A stretch of DNA of 31,511 bases from Nemertoderma westbladi (GCA_032718475.1 JAUCBJ010002169.1:1-31511); one strand, 5' to 3'; positions 10,258 to 20,059 are shown, counted from the stretch's first letter. Program-made: numbers and translations. The notes: generated from the sequence alone by a model not told the origin.

Positions 10258-10484
10258 TAGTATTAGTAGAATTTTTCACCCCAGTCATTAACCATACAAC
10301 CAGTCCATAGCCATTATTGGCTATTGTATTAATAAAGCGTTAATTTATTATTAATGCATGAATTAATAAGTTGTACTTGTAATTAATTATATATTCATGA
10401 CATGGCATAATTACAATAATATTTTGCATAGAATGTAAGGTAATTTATAATACTGCCTCCGGGGATTTAGGCTGAAGAGGTGCA

Positions 10485-11225
10485 CAAACATCGGAATAAT
10501 GGACGGTATATATAATATAATAATTGACCTCCCTAATGCATTGGAGCTGCACATTGAGATGTTATGCTGGCTTAACAAAAATATTTATGTCACCGCCATG
10601 CAATCCACAATGGCAAGCACAATGCAGTTATTGTTATTATTATATTCTTTATTTCAGATTACAGTAAATCCATAGACGTTTGTAATAGTTATGGCACAGA
10701 CACAAATAGTATAAAGATATATGTAATTATCGAATTATAATAATAATATAGGGTTTTGCATTGCGCTTATTCTGGCCATACGTGACCCATATTATTATTC
10801 ACTGCATGTAAAATGTTGTTATTAGTAATGTTAATCCGATTAAATAAACTTGTTACCGCTCTATGCCTAAAGTGTATAAACAATGGAATATTAAGTTTCT
10901 CTAACTCTAGTGAAATACTCGTAGTCTCTCCCTCAGTAACATGCAGCGTGCATTAAGTATTCTATGCCGGCTTATCAACTAAATTGCACCGCCTCAACTC
11001 CCTCCCTACCCCCATGACTTTGTCCTTTCTTGAAGCGTCTCAAGAAAGTCATGGGATGTCCAGGTGTCCACCATGCTTATTCTCTCCATGAGGCTGCAAC
11101 ACCACAAGATTGTGCACATGCTGGTCCTCACAGCAAAAGCAATATCATGCAAAGGGGATGCGGTTTTTTTTTGGAATGGACGATGGTGCAGGTTTGCCAG
11201 GCCCTCCATTTACCTTTGTTGACTT
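10485..11225 (-). pseudogene. Decayed RTE-type LINE pieces (copy D)
   Basis: Two blocks match parts of the RTE copy inside the foldback element. 10547-10625 (CTGCACATTGAGATG, then CACCGCCATGCAATCCAC) matches 26157-26236, and about 10937-11220 matches 26240-26330 plus 26640-26720. Read on the minus strand, the second block holds a worn copy of the polymerase C-terminus region with several indels. The 310 bp between the blocks are AT-rich with no signal. The order and orientation are those of copy C, so this is another old insertion of the same family. Confidence 0.65.
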
Positions 11226-11539
11226 GAATTCATTTATAATATAGAAAATGAATAGCTTTATAGGTATACTGTATAATTGCCGGTATGTAAAGTGCAATAT
11301 TGAATGTATTTTTAGACGTTTATTGTGTTAAGATGTTATAAATCGCTGTAATTCTGTTAAAAAAATTTGTAATGAATTTACTAAAGCAATACTAAAACTA
11401 AATACTCAGACTTAGTAACGAAATCCAATAAACAACCATTTTAATTTAATATATCATGGTGACTTGATGGAGATTTAAAATTAATAAGATATTCAATATT
11501 GATGTACCAATACCAAATCATTTAGTGAAAAATAATTAG
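11226..11539. other. AT-rich non-coding DNA
   Basis: Nothing recognised. Confidence 0.5.
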
Positions 11540-11590
11540 TAACGCATTATATATATATAAATAATATATATATTATATATATAACGCATT
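11540..11590. repeat. AT microsatellite between 9-bp direct repeats
   Basis: An (AT)n-rich, largely self-complementary tract flanked by identical TAACGCATT copies at 11540-11548 and 11582-11590. It could be slippage or a tiny insertion with duplication. Confidence 0.6.
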
Positions 11591-11763
11591 TTGGTATTAC
11601 ACCACTAGAGTTTTAATTGTAGTGAGTGGTTAAAGACGGCCAAGTACTGCAGGATTGAGCAAAGTCGCAGTAGATTATGGTATTGACAGATGGGAGGCCA
11701 TGAGGACGCAAATTGCGGGCATACAAGGTATCAGGTAGTATTTCCAGGTTTACATTTTACTTG

Positions 11764-11965
11764 CCGCTAGCTGAATGGTTAGAGCATCAGACTTCCAACG
11801 CGGAGGTCACCAGTTCGATCCCGCCTGGTCGTCTTTGCCGTCTTTGCAAAGCTGTGCCCAACAAACATGATAGTTGCAGAAATCCGCGTAAATACTTTAA
11901 CGGAAGGCATGGAATTAAAGTTTTTACGTATGGCCGCTGTGGGCCACCGTACATTTATTATTAAT
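11764..11965 (+). mobile_element. tRNA-derived SINE
   Basis: The head has both parts of an internal pol III promoter at the normal spacing: A box TAGCTGAATGG (11768-11778) and B box AGTTCGATCCC (11812-11822). ACTTCCAACG between them looks like a worn Gly-TCC anticodon arm. The anticodon and T stems do not pair, so it is not a working tRNA gene. The tRNA-unrelated body runs to a TTATTATTAATT-type tail near 11965. The 83-codon open frame here (LAEWLEHQTSNAEVTSSIP) is the usual translation seen across tRNA-type SINE heads and not a protein gene. Confidence 0.7.
11768..11822 (+). promoter_or_regulatory. Pol III A and B boxes of the SINE
   Basis: A box TAGCTGAATGG against consensus TRGCNNARYGG (position 7 G where the family usually has A or G, one mismatch near the end). 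B box AGTTCGATCCC against GGTTCGANNCC, one mismatch. The start-to-start spacing of 44 bp is within the tRNA-like range. Confidence 0.65.
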
Positions 11966-12519
11966 TGGCATTAATTATTTCCATTTCGTTAAAAGTTGGG
12001 CCTCAAGGATATTAAACATGCAGTGGCGGGAGACAGAATCAATCTTCATTGATATGATAATTCTTCAAGCGCCAGGATACTTTTGGTACTTCCACCTTTT
12101 CGGAACCCATTTCTGTTTCCTCGCATTTAGCCATTAAACATGATATGGAATCAACCGCACGTTTTATACGGACAGTAACTAGCTTGTTTGTCCAATAGGC
12201 AAAGCCCAGCCCATGCACGCGTATTATACTTGCAAGGAAGGATATATTGCTTGTCTATTGGAGAGATAAAATAAGCTCATGTGGAATCAACAGGATAATT
12301 AATAAATTACGATTCAAAGTGAATCTTCTATAAAAAGAGAAAGAGCAGTGGAACTGTTTGTTCTCTTATTAAGCTGATGTAACAATTTAATCAGAATAGT
12401 CTGCGTTCATACATACATATAACGCGGAACCCCATGATAATGTATTCAATCCCTCCGCCTCTACAATTCAACACCGCCTTTGTTTAGGATCAATATGTAA
12501 ATCTACACATTAAGACTCG
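11966..12519. other. Unassigned DNA with promoter-like features
   Basis: Contains GTCCAATAGGCAAAG (CCAAT-like, near 12189) and TATAAAAAGAG (TATA-like, near 12330) followed by an AG-rich leader. This could be a worn LTR or a chance arrangement. No TG...CA ends or second LTR were found, so I make no firm call. Confidence 0.3.
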
Positions 12520-13346
12520 TTAGTTCTTTTGAGTTTTACATAATTCAGGAACACGAAAACCCCACCTCGAAACCCCATCCCCAACTATCAGAGATACTTT
12601 CGGCACGTCGAGGTTTGGTGTTGACAGGTCAATCGAGTCCAGGTGCCAATATTGCTCGACCTCAATCTTCGTCGGCCACCTGGCATTGATGTTTATGGAT
12701 TGAGTAATTCGTATAGGGTCTATAGTCGCTCTGTAGTTGGAATTGGGAGTTATAGCCCCTATTCGACACCTTCCTGTTTTCATCTGATTAATTTCATCCT
12801 TGGCAGATATGGTGGTGACCACCATCTTACTTGACATTGTTTTTGTTGTAGTCTGTCTGCTACCCAGCTTTCTGTCAATGTGAATGTTGCCCTACTGTCG
12901 ATGAGCATCAGCGTCATTAATGATCTTCCATTGTCTCTCACTCTTACCGGCACCACTCCGAGCAGCACGGTCCTTCGCTCCCTGTGACCCATTGTGCTTG
13001 TTGCCATTGTATGGCCCCTGCCTTCACTCGGATACTTTGGTGCTTGTTCTTGACACCAGTTTTTCCTATGACCTCCTACCGCACATTTGTGGCATAGTCC
13101 AAATTTCCCTGTGTAGGCTAATTGGTCTTCCCTCGGCAATGCCTGCCACTGGTCGCAATCAATGGGCTTATGTATCCCTATTCTATGCAGCTGACACTTG
13201 TAGTTTGGATTATAACGCTCTCTGTATAGCGTTTTCATGTATATTTCGTCCAGGTCCGACTCGGATGTTTTATTGTTTCGGTCACCACGTGCACCTCCCA
13301 CCGACATCTGTGAGACACTTATTGCCCCCCCCCCCCCCCCCCCCAA
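12520..13346 (-). pseudogene. BEL/Pao retrotransposon gag-protease remnant
   Basis: Two overlapping minus-strand frames (13346-12780, then 12837-12520) read as one broken polyprotein. The first has a gag nucleocapsid of BEL/Pao type: CQLHRIGIHKPIDCDQW, then FGLCHKCAVGGHRKNWC, giving C-x2-H...C and C-x2-C-x4-H-x4-C patterns. It continues into a retropepsin-like segment VRVRDNGRSLMTLMLIDSRA, where the catalytic D-S/T-G is changed to DSR. The second frame continues with HLDSIDLSTPNLDVPKVSLI and VGDGV, the conserved post-protease block of Pao elements. A frameshift near 12835 joins them. Reverse transcriptase and integrase are absent, and no LTR was recognised. The 5' end starts in a 20-base C-run (13325-13344). 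Confidence 0.75.
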
Positions 13347-13705
13347 CCTTCACAGTAATCAATAGCCAACTAAACGTATCAATATTGGGTAATGGATATA
13401 TACAGAGTATGGATAACTTATTACACGGTTTTACCTACATGTTGACCTGCTACCAGATACACGTTTACTGGCCAAGCCCCCCATTGGCTGGTAATGAGTT
13501 AATTACCATCTCTCTACTAGCATCTCACCAACCCATGTTTCTCCTTGGTATGCAATATTATAATGGATGTTGGATATTGGATACCCGGTTGTGATTCAAA
13601 AATCACTCTGTCCCCTATTCTCTCGGTAGGTGGTGTGCAGTGGATTGGATCCATTAACACTGCCTGCAAGTAGGTGTAGGTAGATTCGTAGGGGTAGGTT
13701 TAGGT
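13347..13705. other. Left flank of the two-ORF retrotransposon
   Basis: A plus-strand open frame crosses this area (12920-13594), but it is antisense to the BEL/Pao remnant and has no motif. From about 13665 the sequence is GTAGG-rich and ends GGGTTTACCCCC, resembling the right end of the MITE at 25503-25702 (GTAGGCGTAACGTTTACCCC), so a MITE remnant is likely. Confidence 0.45.
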
Positions 13706-13790
13706 ATAGGGTTTACCCCCATTTCTCCACGGGTATTGCTAACTATAAGGATGGAGAATAACAGCAGTGCGAGAACTACAAAATCGACAT
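13706..13790 (+). repeat. 85-bp direct repeat, left copy
   Basis: Identical over 85 bp to 19366-19450, from ATAGGGTTTACCCCC to ACTACAAAATCGACAT. The matches stop at the first base on both sides (T against C before, T against A after). The copies bracket the two-ORF retrotransposon, with 5575 bp between them. Confidence 0.92.
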
Positions 13791-14008
13791 TACCTATTAC
13801 CATTACCATTACAAAAATTACCTACAGTACCGCAATATCGCTTACTGCTTACATCTGTACATTGCTGCTTATATTATATTATATTATAATTGGTAAATTT
13901 TAATTGGAGAATATTGACAATAGTCGGATATACTTGATACTCATATAGTTGAAACTTTGGTTAGAATCCAGGCACCAGGCTGGAATTCCGACAGGAAACA
14001 AGCAAGCC

Positions 14009-15046
14009 ATGATGTCCAATTCACAGCCCCAACCTAAGCGGCTGTCTATAGATCAGACTCCGGCATCATCTGTCAATAATCGCAATTCGATGGGTAGTAC
14101 CGGCGATGTCAAAACCAGTAGGAAATCGAAGAAGGAGGCGAAAGGAATCACAAAGTCACTACCACCAAGTCCAAAGAAATGGGTTAAGACTTCCGTGGAA
14201 TGTTCCCTTTGTGCTACAGTCTGGACTGAAATAGAGGTCACAATGGAAGTCTCTCGACGAGACAACTTCGCATCAAACCGGTTTTCGGAAATTCGATGTC
14301 ATACGCGTACAGACATTGAAGAAGACTTCAATCTGGTTTTGGAACATGATCTTTCAACTTTACGCTGCGAACTGGAGGTCCGAATCCAAGACGTTGAATC
14401 CTCGCAAGCAGAAGCTCAAACCAAACTTGAGAACCAGGAATTACGCGTACCACTAGTTGAAGGACAGGATGTTGATGAGGAAAGCGGGGAATCATGGGTT
14501 AACGTTGTCCGACGTAACACAAAGAACCTAAAAGACCTCCATCAGAAAGTGAATACCAGTACCAACGCCAGTAAACCGAATACTAATATGATCGATATCG
14601 AAAAAGCGATTCGTATGAATGACCAGCGCAAGTGCAACGTCGTGTTAAGGCATATTCCGGGCGATAAGGGCGCGATTAACACCAGTCAACAGCGGACCGA
14701 TGATGGGAAGTTTCTCCGGGATGCTCTGCATGAGAAGCTTCCATATACTAACTCTATTCGGCTGGGTAAACCACGAGAAGATGGTTCTCCACGTCCTCTA
14801 CTACTAACATTTAATACCCACAAAGAAGCCCTCAAAGTTCTTTCCCGTAAAACCTTTGTAGTCGGAGATACACAGCTGTATTTTGATAGAGATCTGTCTG
14901 CGTACGAACGGGAGATGGAATTTAAGGCGCGTGTCAAACGACGAAGCCAGCGCAATTCGGGAGAAAAACGTGATCCACCGATCCACACACGCGTTAACCC
15001 GGAAATAATTGAAATCCCGATAGATTTATCCGAAAAAGTAGACTGA
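14009..15046 (+). CDS. Retrotransposon ORF1 protein (RNA-binding, gag-like)
   Basis: 345 residues from ATG at 14009. The frame is open 60 bp further upstream but without an ATG there, and a second ATG follows at once. In Jockey-superfamily elements ORF1 binds the element RNA and forms the particle that ORF2 uses. Basic N-terminal part (SRKSKKEAKGITKS), then VECSLCATVW, a C-x2-C pair that may be what is left of a PHD-type finger. A predicted helical part follows, with ESWVNVVRRN, and then from about residue 204 RKCNVVLRHIPG ... GSPRPLLLTFNTHKEALKVL, which has the look of the RRM-like fold of LINE ORF1 proteins. The C-terminus is basic (ARVKRRSQRNSGEKRD). It stops 18 bp before the ORF2 ATG, in another frame, so ORF2 would need reinitiation. 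Confidence 0.75.
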   Translation: MMSNSQPQPKRLSIDQTPASSVNNRNSMGSTGDVKTSRKSKKEAKGITKSLPPSPKKWVKTSVECSLCATVWTEIEVTMEVSRRDNFASNRFSEIRCHTRTDIEEDFNLVLEHDLSTLRCELEVRIQDVESSQAEAQTKLENQELRVPLVEGQDVDEESGESWVNVVRRNTKNLKDLHQKVNTSTNASKPNTNMIDIEKAIRMNDQRKCNVVLRHIPGDKGAINTSQQRTDDGKFLRDALHEKLPYTNSIRLGKPREDGSPRPLLLTFNTHKEALKVLSRKTFVVGDTQLYFDRDLSAYEREMEFKARVKRRSQRNSGEKRDPPIHTRVNPEIIEIPIDLSEKVD

Positions 15047-15064
15047 CTATATTCCAATAACGCC

Positions 15065-15610
15065 ATGGCGGCGCCACCCGGACCTCCACGGACCCTCACA
15101 GCTCCGACTGCGCCTCGGCGGACCCCGGCGGCGCCACCCGGACCTCCTCGGACTCCGACTGCTCTGTTCGCGCCTCGGCGGACCCCGGCGGCACCAACCG
15201 GACCTCCTCAGTCTCCAAATGCTCCGTTTGCTCCACTGCGGACGCCGGCGGCGCCACCCGGACCTCCACGGACCCTCACAGCTCCGACCGTGCCTCGGCG
15301 GACCCCGGCAGCGCCACCTGGACCTCCTCGGACTCCAACTGCTCCGTTTGCGCCTCGGCGGACAGCGGCAGCGCCACCCGGACCTCTTCGGTCTCCGACT
15401 GCTCCGTTCGCGCCACAGCGGACCCCGGCGGCGCCACCCGGACCTCCTCGGACTCCGACTGCTCCGTTCGCGCCTCGGCGGACCCCGGTGGTGCCACCCG
15501 GACCTCCTCGGACTCCGACGGCTCCGTTCGCGCCTCGGCGGACCCCGGTGGCGCCACCCAGACGTCCTCGGACTCCAAATGCTCTGTTCGCGCATCGGTG
15601 GACCCCGGCG
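15065..15610 (+). repeat. 60-bp coding minisatellite at the ORF2 N-terminus
   Basis: About nine units of exactly 60 bp (20 codons), each reading a form of TPAAPPGPPRTPTAPFAPRR. The units are in register from 15121 to 15609 with substitutions but no indels. The tract is far more GC-rich than the rest of the element and is open in most frames on both strands, so the opposite-strand frames here (for example 15047-15619) are by-products. Kept length in multiples of three agrees with selection on, or recent growth within, a translated ORF. Confidence 0.92.
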
Positions 15611-18490
15611 ATTACACAAAGAAATCTCAAGTTTCTATACACCAATGCCGATAATTTGATAAATAAGCTTGGCGAGTTAATGAGCTCTGTCACGGTTTGC
15701 GATCCGGATGTAATAGCCATTACAGAGGTCCTTCCTAGATACTACTGCTACGACATAGATGAAACACACTACTGTATGCATGCAATCGGCTACAAGATAC
15801 TTTGCTCTAATTTAGGGCTTTCATCATGCTCGAGAGGTATTATAATTTACATTCGAAACACGTTAACTGGAGCTACAGAAATCGAACCATCAATTACGAA
15901 TTCTGGAATACGCGATGGTCTAGAATCAATGTGGATTAGCATTACACCCAATAAAATTGGCTCCAAGCAAACAATAATATTTGGATGCATTTATCGGAGC
16001 CCCAGCGTGGACAACTATTGCAACGTAGCGAACCTATTGAATTGCATATGTTCTTCTAATAAAAACTCTCAGCTAATAGTCACAGGGGATTTCAATATGC
16101 CACATACTGACTGGGATCTGCTATCCACTAACGACCACGGTGAATCCATAATACTATCCTCCATCCAGGACAATTACTTGTTTCAGATAATTGATAAACC
16201 TACACGATATCGTCACGGACAAACACCACATATATTAGACCTCATATTGGTAAATGAAGAAAATTCTGTAGACCCGCCGCTCTATCATCCCACCCTTGGA
16301 GCAAGTGATCATGTCCAAATTGAATTTAATGTGAACTTTAATGTCAAGGCTACATCTATATCAACCCGCCCGAGACTACTATTTGAGAAGGCAGACTACC
16401 TTGCGATCAAAGAAGAGCTGATTGAGAACCGATTAGAGAATACATTAATTTCAATGGAAGTTCAACAATCATGGGAAACTCTACATTCCCACCTAATCAA
16501 TGCTTGTGAGTCACATATCCCACGTTCAAAGGTCAGTAAAAGAAGAACCAACAAACCAAAGTGGCTAACAAGAGAGATATCCAACATGATTAAAATAAAA
16601 CGGAAATTGTGGGATGTTTATAAAATGACTCCGTCTGCTACATCATACAATAATTACAAGTCCAAACGCAATGAGTGCAGTACAAAGATTCGCAATGCAC
16701 AGTATAGCTTCGAGAAAATGACCGCTACAAATGCTGCGACCAATCCGAAACAGTTCTGGAAATACGTTCATTCGAAACGATCAGTAAAATCATCTGTACA
16801 TAATCTGATCGATAGGGATGGTAATCTAGTCAGTGATAGCAAAGAGAAAGCGACAGTTTTGAACAACCATTATCACTCCATATCTACTACTGAGGTCCTC
16901 CCCGTTCCGATAGTACAACACAATCCAACATACATCGAGAGTATTCAAACAATAGATTTCACTCCATCTATTGTGTCCGAAGAGATAGGTAAAATCAACC
17001 CATCCAGCGCACCTGGTCCTGACAGAGTATATCCCATAATGTTAGTTGAGCTATCCTCAGTTCTTGCAGAACCGTTGTCTATCCTGTTCCAAAAATCCAT
17101 GGACACTTCAACAGTACCTTCGGAGTGGAAACTTGCAAATATAACCCCCATCTTCAAACGAGGAATAAAGACGAATCCAGAGAATTACAGGCGAGTCAGT
17201 TTGACGTCTGTAGTTTCAAAACTGATGGAACGTATTGTGGTTGCCGGAATGTGGACTCATCTAATAGAAAATCATTTAACAGCAGATGAACAATACGGAT
17301 TTCAAAAGGGGCGATCCTGCACTCTCCAATTACTAGATGTCATCTACAACTGGTCGCAGGCTATGGACAACAAACAATGTGTAGACGTTGCTTACCTAGA
17401 CTTCTCGAAGGCGTTTGATGCAGTTCCACATAAACGGCTCATACATAAGCTAAGTGCTCTCGGATTTGCAGGGAACCTGCTCCGGTGGATTGAAAATTTT
17501 TTAACTGATCGCCAGCAACGGGTAGTCGTTGAAGGAGAGTGCTCCGATTGGTTGGCAGTGCTCAGTGGAGTTCCTCAAGGAAGTATCGCGGCTGTCCTAT
17601 GGTTCCTTTGTTTTGTAAATGACTTACCATCGCTTGTCCATTTTTTAATATTCTTATTTGCGGATGACACAAAAGACAGTGTAATCTTTAACCCTCGCCC
17701 TACCCCAGCTATTGGACCACTACAGACGGACCTGGACATACTTTTCGATTGGAGCTGTACTTGGCAGTTGACCTTCACTCATTCGAAATGCAAAGTGATG
17801 CATTTGGTTTATGACAATCCAAACCTCCCATACAACCTCGGCAACCATACAATCGAAGTATCAAATAAAGAAAAAGACCTGGGAGTCATATTTCAAAGGG
17901 ATCTTTCGTTCAGCCACCATATATCAACGATAGTGAAAAAAGCCAACCGAACTCTTGGTTTGATATATCGAACATTTAAACATCTAGATGGAGGAATTTT
18001 TATTAATCTTTATAAAGCGCTCGTACGACCAACCCTAGAATACGCATCAACAGTTTGGTCTCCCCACAGGATCGGCGATATACGGCTAATTGAAGGAGTC
18101 CAACGACGCGCTACACGATTAGTGGCCACCCTGCGAGACAAGCCGTACCCAACGCGCCTGCGAGAACTTGGCCTCCCCACACTCGAGTACCGGCGCCATC
18201 GGGCAGACCTCATCCAGGTATACCGTTATCTATCGGGGCTCGAATTGGTGGACCATAGGAACAAGTTTACACTTGCGTCGACCAGCACGCGCGGTCACAG
18301 TCTAAAACTCGAAAAGCCAAGAGCGAGACTACTACAGAGGAACTCGACTTTCCACTTTCGGGTAGTTGAACCATGGAATGCGCTAACCGACGCGGTAGTA
18401 ACTTCCCCATCATTAAATACTTTTAAATCTCGCCTAAACACTCACTACAAGCACTTCAATCTGAAATTTTATCCGTCGTGGTGGACCTAG
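15065..18490 (+). CDS. Retrotransposon ORF2: APE endonuclease and reverse transcriptase
   Basis: 1141 residues. Residues 1-182 are Pro/Ala/Arg-rich 20-residue repeats, unusual for the family. The endonuclease starts at about 188 (LKFLYTNADNLINK) with AITE, CIYRSPS, the GDFN block (D342) and SDH (414-416) all present, so the nicking site looks intact. The RT has PIFKRGIKTNPENYRRVSLT, LDFSKAFDAVPHKRL (D779), GVPQGS and FADD (865-868), with the three catalytic aspartates kept. Oddities: YRRVSL where YRPVSL is usual, and GSIAAVLWFLCFVNDLP where GSVLGPLLF-type is usual, so activity is doubtful. A C-terminal part with RATRLV and WNALTDAVV is typical of the family. The product nicks target DNA and copies its own RNA in the nucleus. 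Confidence 0.92.
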   Translation: MAAPPGPPRTLTAPTAPRRTPAAPPGPPRTPTALFAPRRTPAAPTGPPQSPNAPFAPLRTPAAPPGPPRTLTAPTVPRRTPAAPPGPPRTPTAPFAPRRTAAAPPGPLRSPTAPFAPQRTPAAPPGPPRTPTAPFAPRRTPVVPPGPPRTPTAPFAPRRTPVAPPRRPRTPNALFAHRWTPAITQRNLKFLYTNADNLINKLGELMSSVTVCDPDVIAITEVLPRYYCYDIDETHYCMHAIGYKILCSNLGLSSCSRGIIIYIRNTLTGATEIEPSITNSGIRDGLESMWISITPNKIGSKQTIIFGCIYRSPSVDNYCNVANLLNCICSSNKNSQLIVTGDFNMPHTDWDLLSTNDHGESIILSSIQDNYLFQIIDKPTRYRHGQTPHILDLILVNEENSVDPPLYHPTLGASDHVQIEFNVNFNVKATSISTRPRLLFEKADYLAIKEELIENRLENTLISMEVQQSWETLHSHLINACESHIPRSKVSKRRTNKPKWLTREISNMIKIKRKLWDVYKMTPSATSYNNYKSKRNECSTKIRNAQYSFEKMTATNAATNPKQFWKYVHSKRSVKSSVHNLIDRDGNLVSDSKEKATVLNNHYHSISTTEVLPVPIVQHNPTYIESIQTIDFTPSIVSEEIGKINPSSAPGPDRVYPIMLVELSSVLAEPLSILFQKSMDTSTVPSEWKLANITPIFKRGIKTNPENYRRVSLTSVVSKLMERIVVAGMWTHLIENHLTADEQYGFQKGRSCTLQLLDVIYNWSQAMDNKQCVDVAYLDFSKAFDAVPHKRLIHKLSALGFAGNLLRWIENFLTDRQQRVVVEGECSDWLAVLSGVPQGSIAAVLWFLCFVNDLPSLVHFLIFLFADDTKDSVIFNPRPTPAIGPLQTDLDILFDWSCTWQLTFTHSKCKVMHLVYDNPNLPYNLGNHTIEVSNKEKDLGVIFQRDLSFSHHISTIVKKANRTLGLIYRTFKHLDGGIFINLYKALVRPTLEYASTVWSPHRIGDIRLIEGVQRRATRLVATLRDKPYPTRLRELGLPTLEYRRHRADLIQVYRYLSGLELVDHRNKFTLASTSTRGHSLKLEKPRARLLQRNSTFHFRVVEPWNALTDAVVTSPSLNTFKSRLNTHYKHFNLKFYPSWWT

Positions 18491-19365
18491 AAACATTTTT
18501 CAATGAGTGATAATTGTAACTCTACATTTAGCCGTATACATGTACATGGTACATTTAATGAATTCAATAACTTAATTGATTGGTTTATATTTAATTTCTA
18601 GTCTATAAATTTATTTATTTATTTAACCTTTTCATGCCCAAATATACGCATGAAAACCTATGGTACAGTAGGAATACTACATTTTAATTACAATATTTTA
18701 ATTAAATCATTTTTAATTGTATCAATAATATAGGAATACATAATTTATTAATTAATTTTTATTGACCATTAGGAAATAGGCTAATCGCTTCACATTCGGA
18801 TCTGCACGTAAGAAATCTTTAATTAAATTTGGTATCAATTTAGACTATTTGTTTATTGACATGTTTTTAAGCCTGTAGAACAGTACCTATTTACCAATTT
18901 ATTGTCAATATTTTTAAATACTTTTTTAAAATTATGGTACGTACGTTGTTTGCGCCACACTAACCTACCCCGTCAGTTTTTAGTAATTCATACATATTTT
19001 ATTTAAATTTTAATTCAGTCGGTTTTTAATAATCCATACATATCTTATTCAAATTTCAATAGTTCTACCGATTCTACACTACTTTGTTTTAACCTATATT
19101 AGTTTGTTGTTTGTGAATCGCCGGTTTTTAACAGTCCTACGCTGGATTGAGTACATGTATTTCGTTGGTGTCGTATCAGGTTTTTTTTTATACTCTTCTT
19201 CAACTTCTTACTATATTTTATTAGGCCTATCCTATTACCGGTATTACATACAACATATTAATTTACTTTCAGTTCTGGTTCCATATAAAGATTGCCTTAA
19301 ATTATGTCGGTGATGGGTATCTATAAGTTTATCTTCCTCTTACCCTAAACTATTAAACATTAAAC
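18491..19365 (+). other. 3' untranslated region of the retrotransposon
   Basis: AT-rich, with TTTATTTATTTATTTA at about 18609 and a short ATTAAAC repeat at the end. A 69-codon frame (19104-19313) shows a hydrophobic stretch but no family. I treat the region as the 3' tail needed for RT priming. Confidence 0.6.
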
Positions 19366-19450
19366 ATAGGGTTTACCCCCATTTCTCCACGGGTATTGCT
19401 AACTATAAGGATGGAGAATAACAGCAGTGCGAGAACTACAAAATCGACAT
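19366..19450 (+). repeat. 85-bp direct repeat, right copy
   Basis: Perfect copy of 13706-13790. Directly after it the sequence continues AGACTCCATTGC, which should be the pre-insertion neighbour of the left copy if this is a target duplication. Confidence 0.92.
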
Positions 19451-19557
19451 AGACTCCATTGCAAACGCTTGTGGCCAAATATTGAAAGAGAAACTAAAAA
19501 TTTTGACTCACCCTGAAATAAGTCTGTGTTATTCAAAATGTGTTACGAAATTGTAAA
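19425..19557 (+). other. Weak candidate terminal exon split by the retrotransposon
   Basis: After an AATAACAG acceptor-like site the frame starting at CAGTGCGAG reads about 43 residues, including CENYKIDIDSIANACGQI and HPEISLCYSKCVTKL, then TAA. It runs across the right end of the 85-bp repeat into the flank, as expected if it belonged to the pre-insertion locus. Composition is protein-like, but the length is within reach of chance and no family is recognised. Confidence 0.2.
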
Positions 19558-19559
19558 CC

Positions 19560-20059
19560 ACTAAATACAAATATTTTTGTATAAGTATTGCTTTTACTAA
19601 AATGTCTGAATCGTATTGAATCCCTAATATTTCAGCTGACTTACAACTTTTGTTCAATAAATTAATCAATCTACTCTCATTTTGAAGGTGTCTAAAGTAC
19701 ACCCACGAAATCGATACTTGTGGTCCTAATGAACCTAAGATCAGTTCATCAGGCTACAAATAGGGTAATTCACAATATTTATATTATTAATATGATGGAG
19801 TCGCCAATAGAAGTCATAAAAAATAAAAAAATTATAATTAAAACGTAATAATTTTGGTTTTAATTTAAATGTTAAATAATTGACAACCTTTCCACTGCAC
19901 TGGGACTGCTACACTTTTATACACTTTTAAAAGACGAAAATATCCGACAGTCTGCGAAACTGGAGATACTACACTTTTATATAACTATAAGAGTATTGAT
20001 TGCATTTGACCAGTCAGTGGTAGATCTTCTTCATCATGACGTATTTCTCGATATGTATG
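19560..20059. other. AT-rich non-coding DNA
   Basis: CTGCTACACTTTTATA-like motifs recur near 19907 and 19967. No coding signal. Confidence 0.5.

Larger units (their letters stand above)
13791..19365 (+). mobile_element. Apparently full-length CR1/L2/Jockey-type non-LTR retrotransposon
   Basis: Between the 85-bp repeats lie, in order, a 5' leader opening with ATTACC repeats (about 218 bp), ORF1 (14009-15046), an 18-bp gap, ORF2 with endonuclease and reverse transcriptase (15065-18490), an 875-bp 3' region, and a short tail of two ATTAAAC units (19352-19365). ORF1 plus an APE-type endonuclease plus RT, with no RNase H and a short tandem-repeat tail, matches the Jockey superfamily (CR1, L2, Daphne and relatives). 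Both ORFs are free of stops and frameshifts, so the insertion is recent, but some RT core residues are altered. If the repeats are a target duplication, these are the exact element ends. Confidence 0.82.

Noticed and set aside
11764-11835. Functional tRNA-Gly (TCC) gene
   Set aside because: A and B boxes are present, but anticodon and T stems do not pair and there is no acceptor stem; a SINE head explains it.
12920-13594. 224-codon plus-strand ORF
   Set aside because: Mostly antisense to the BEL/Pao gag remnant, which shows clear zinc knuckles on the other strand.
15047-15720. Arg- and Gly-rich minus-strand ORFs (170-190 codons)
   Set aside because: Complement of the 60-bp coding minisatellite; repeats without stops.
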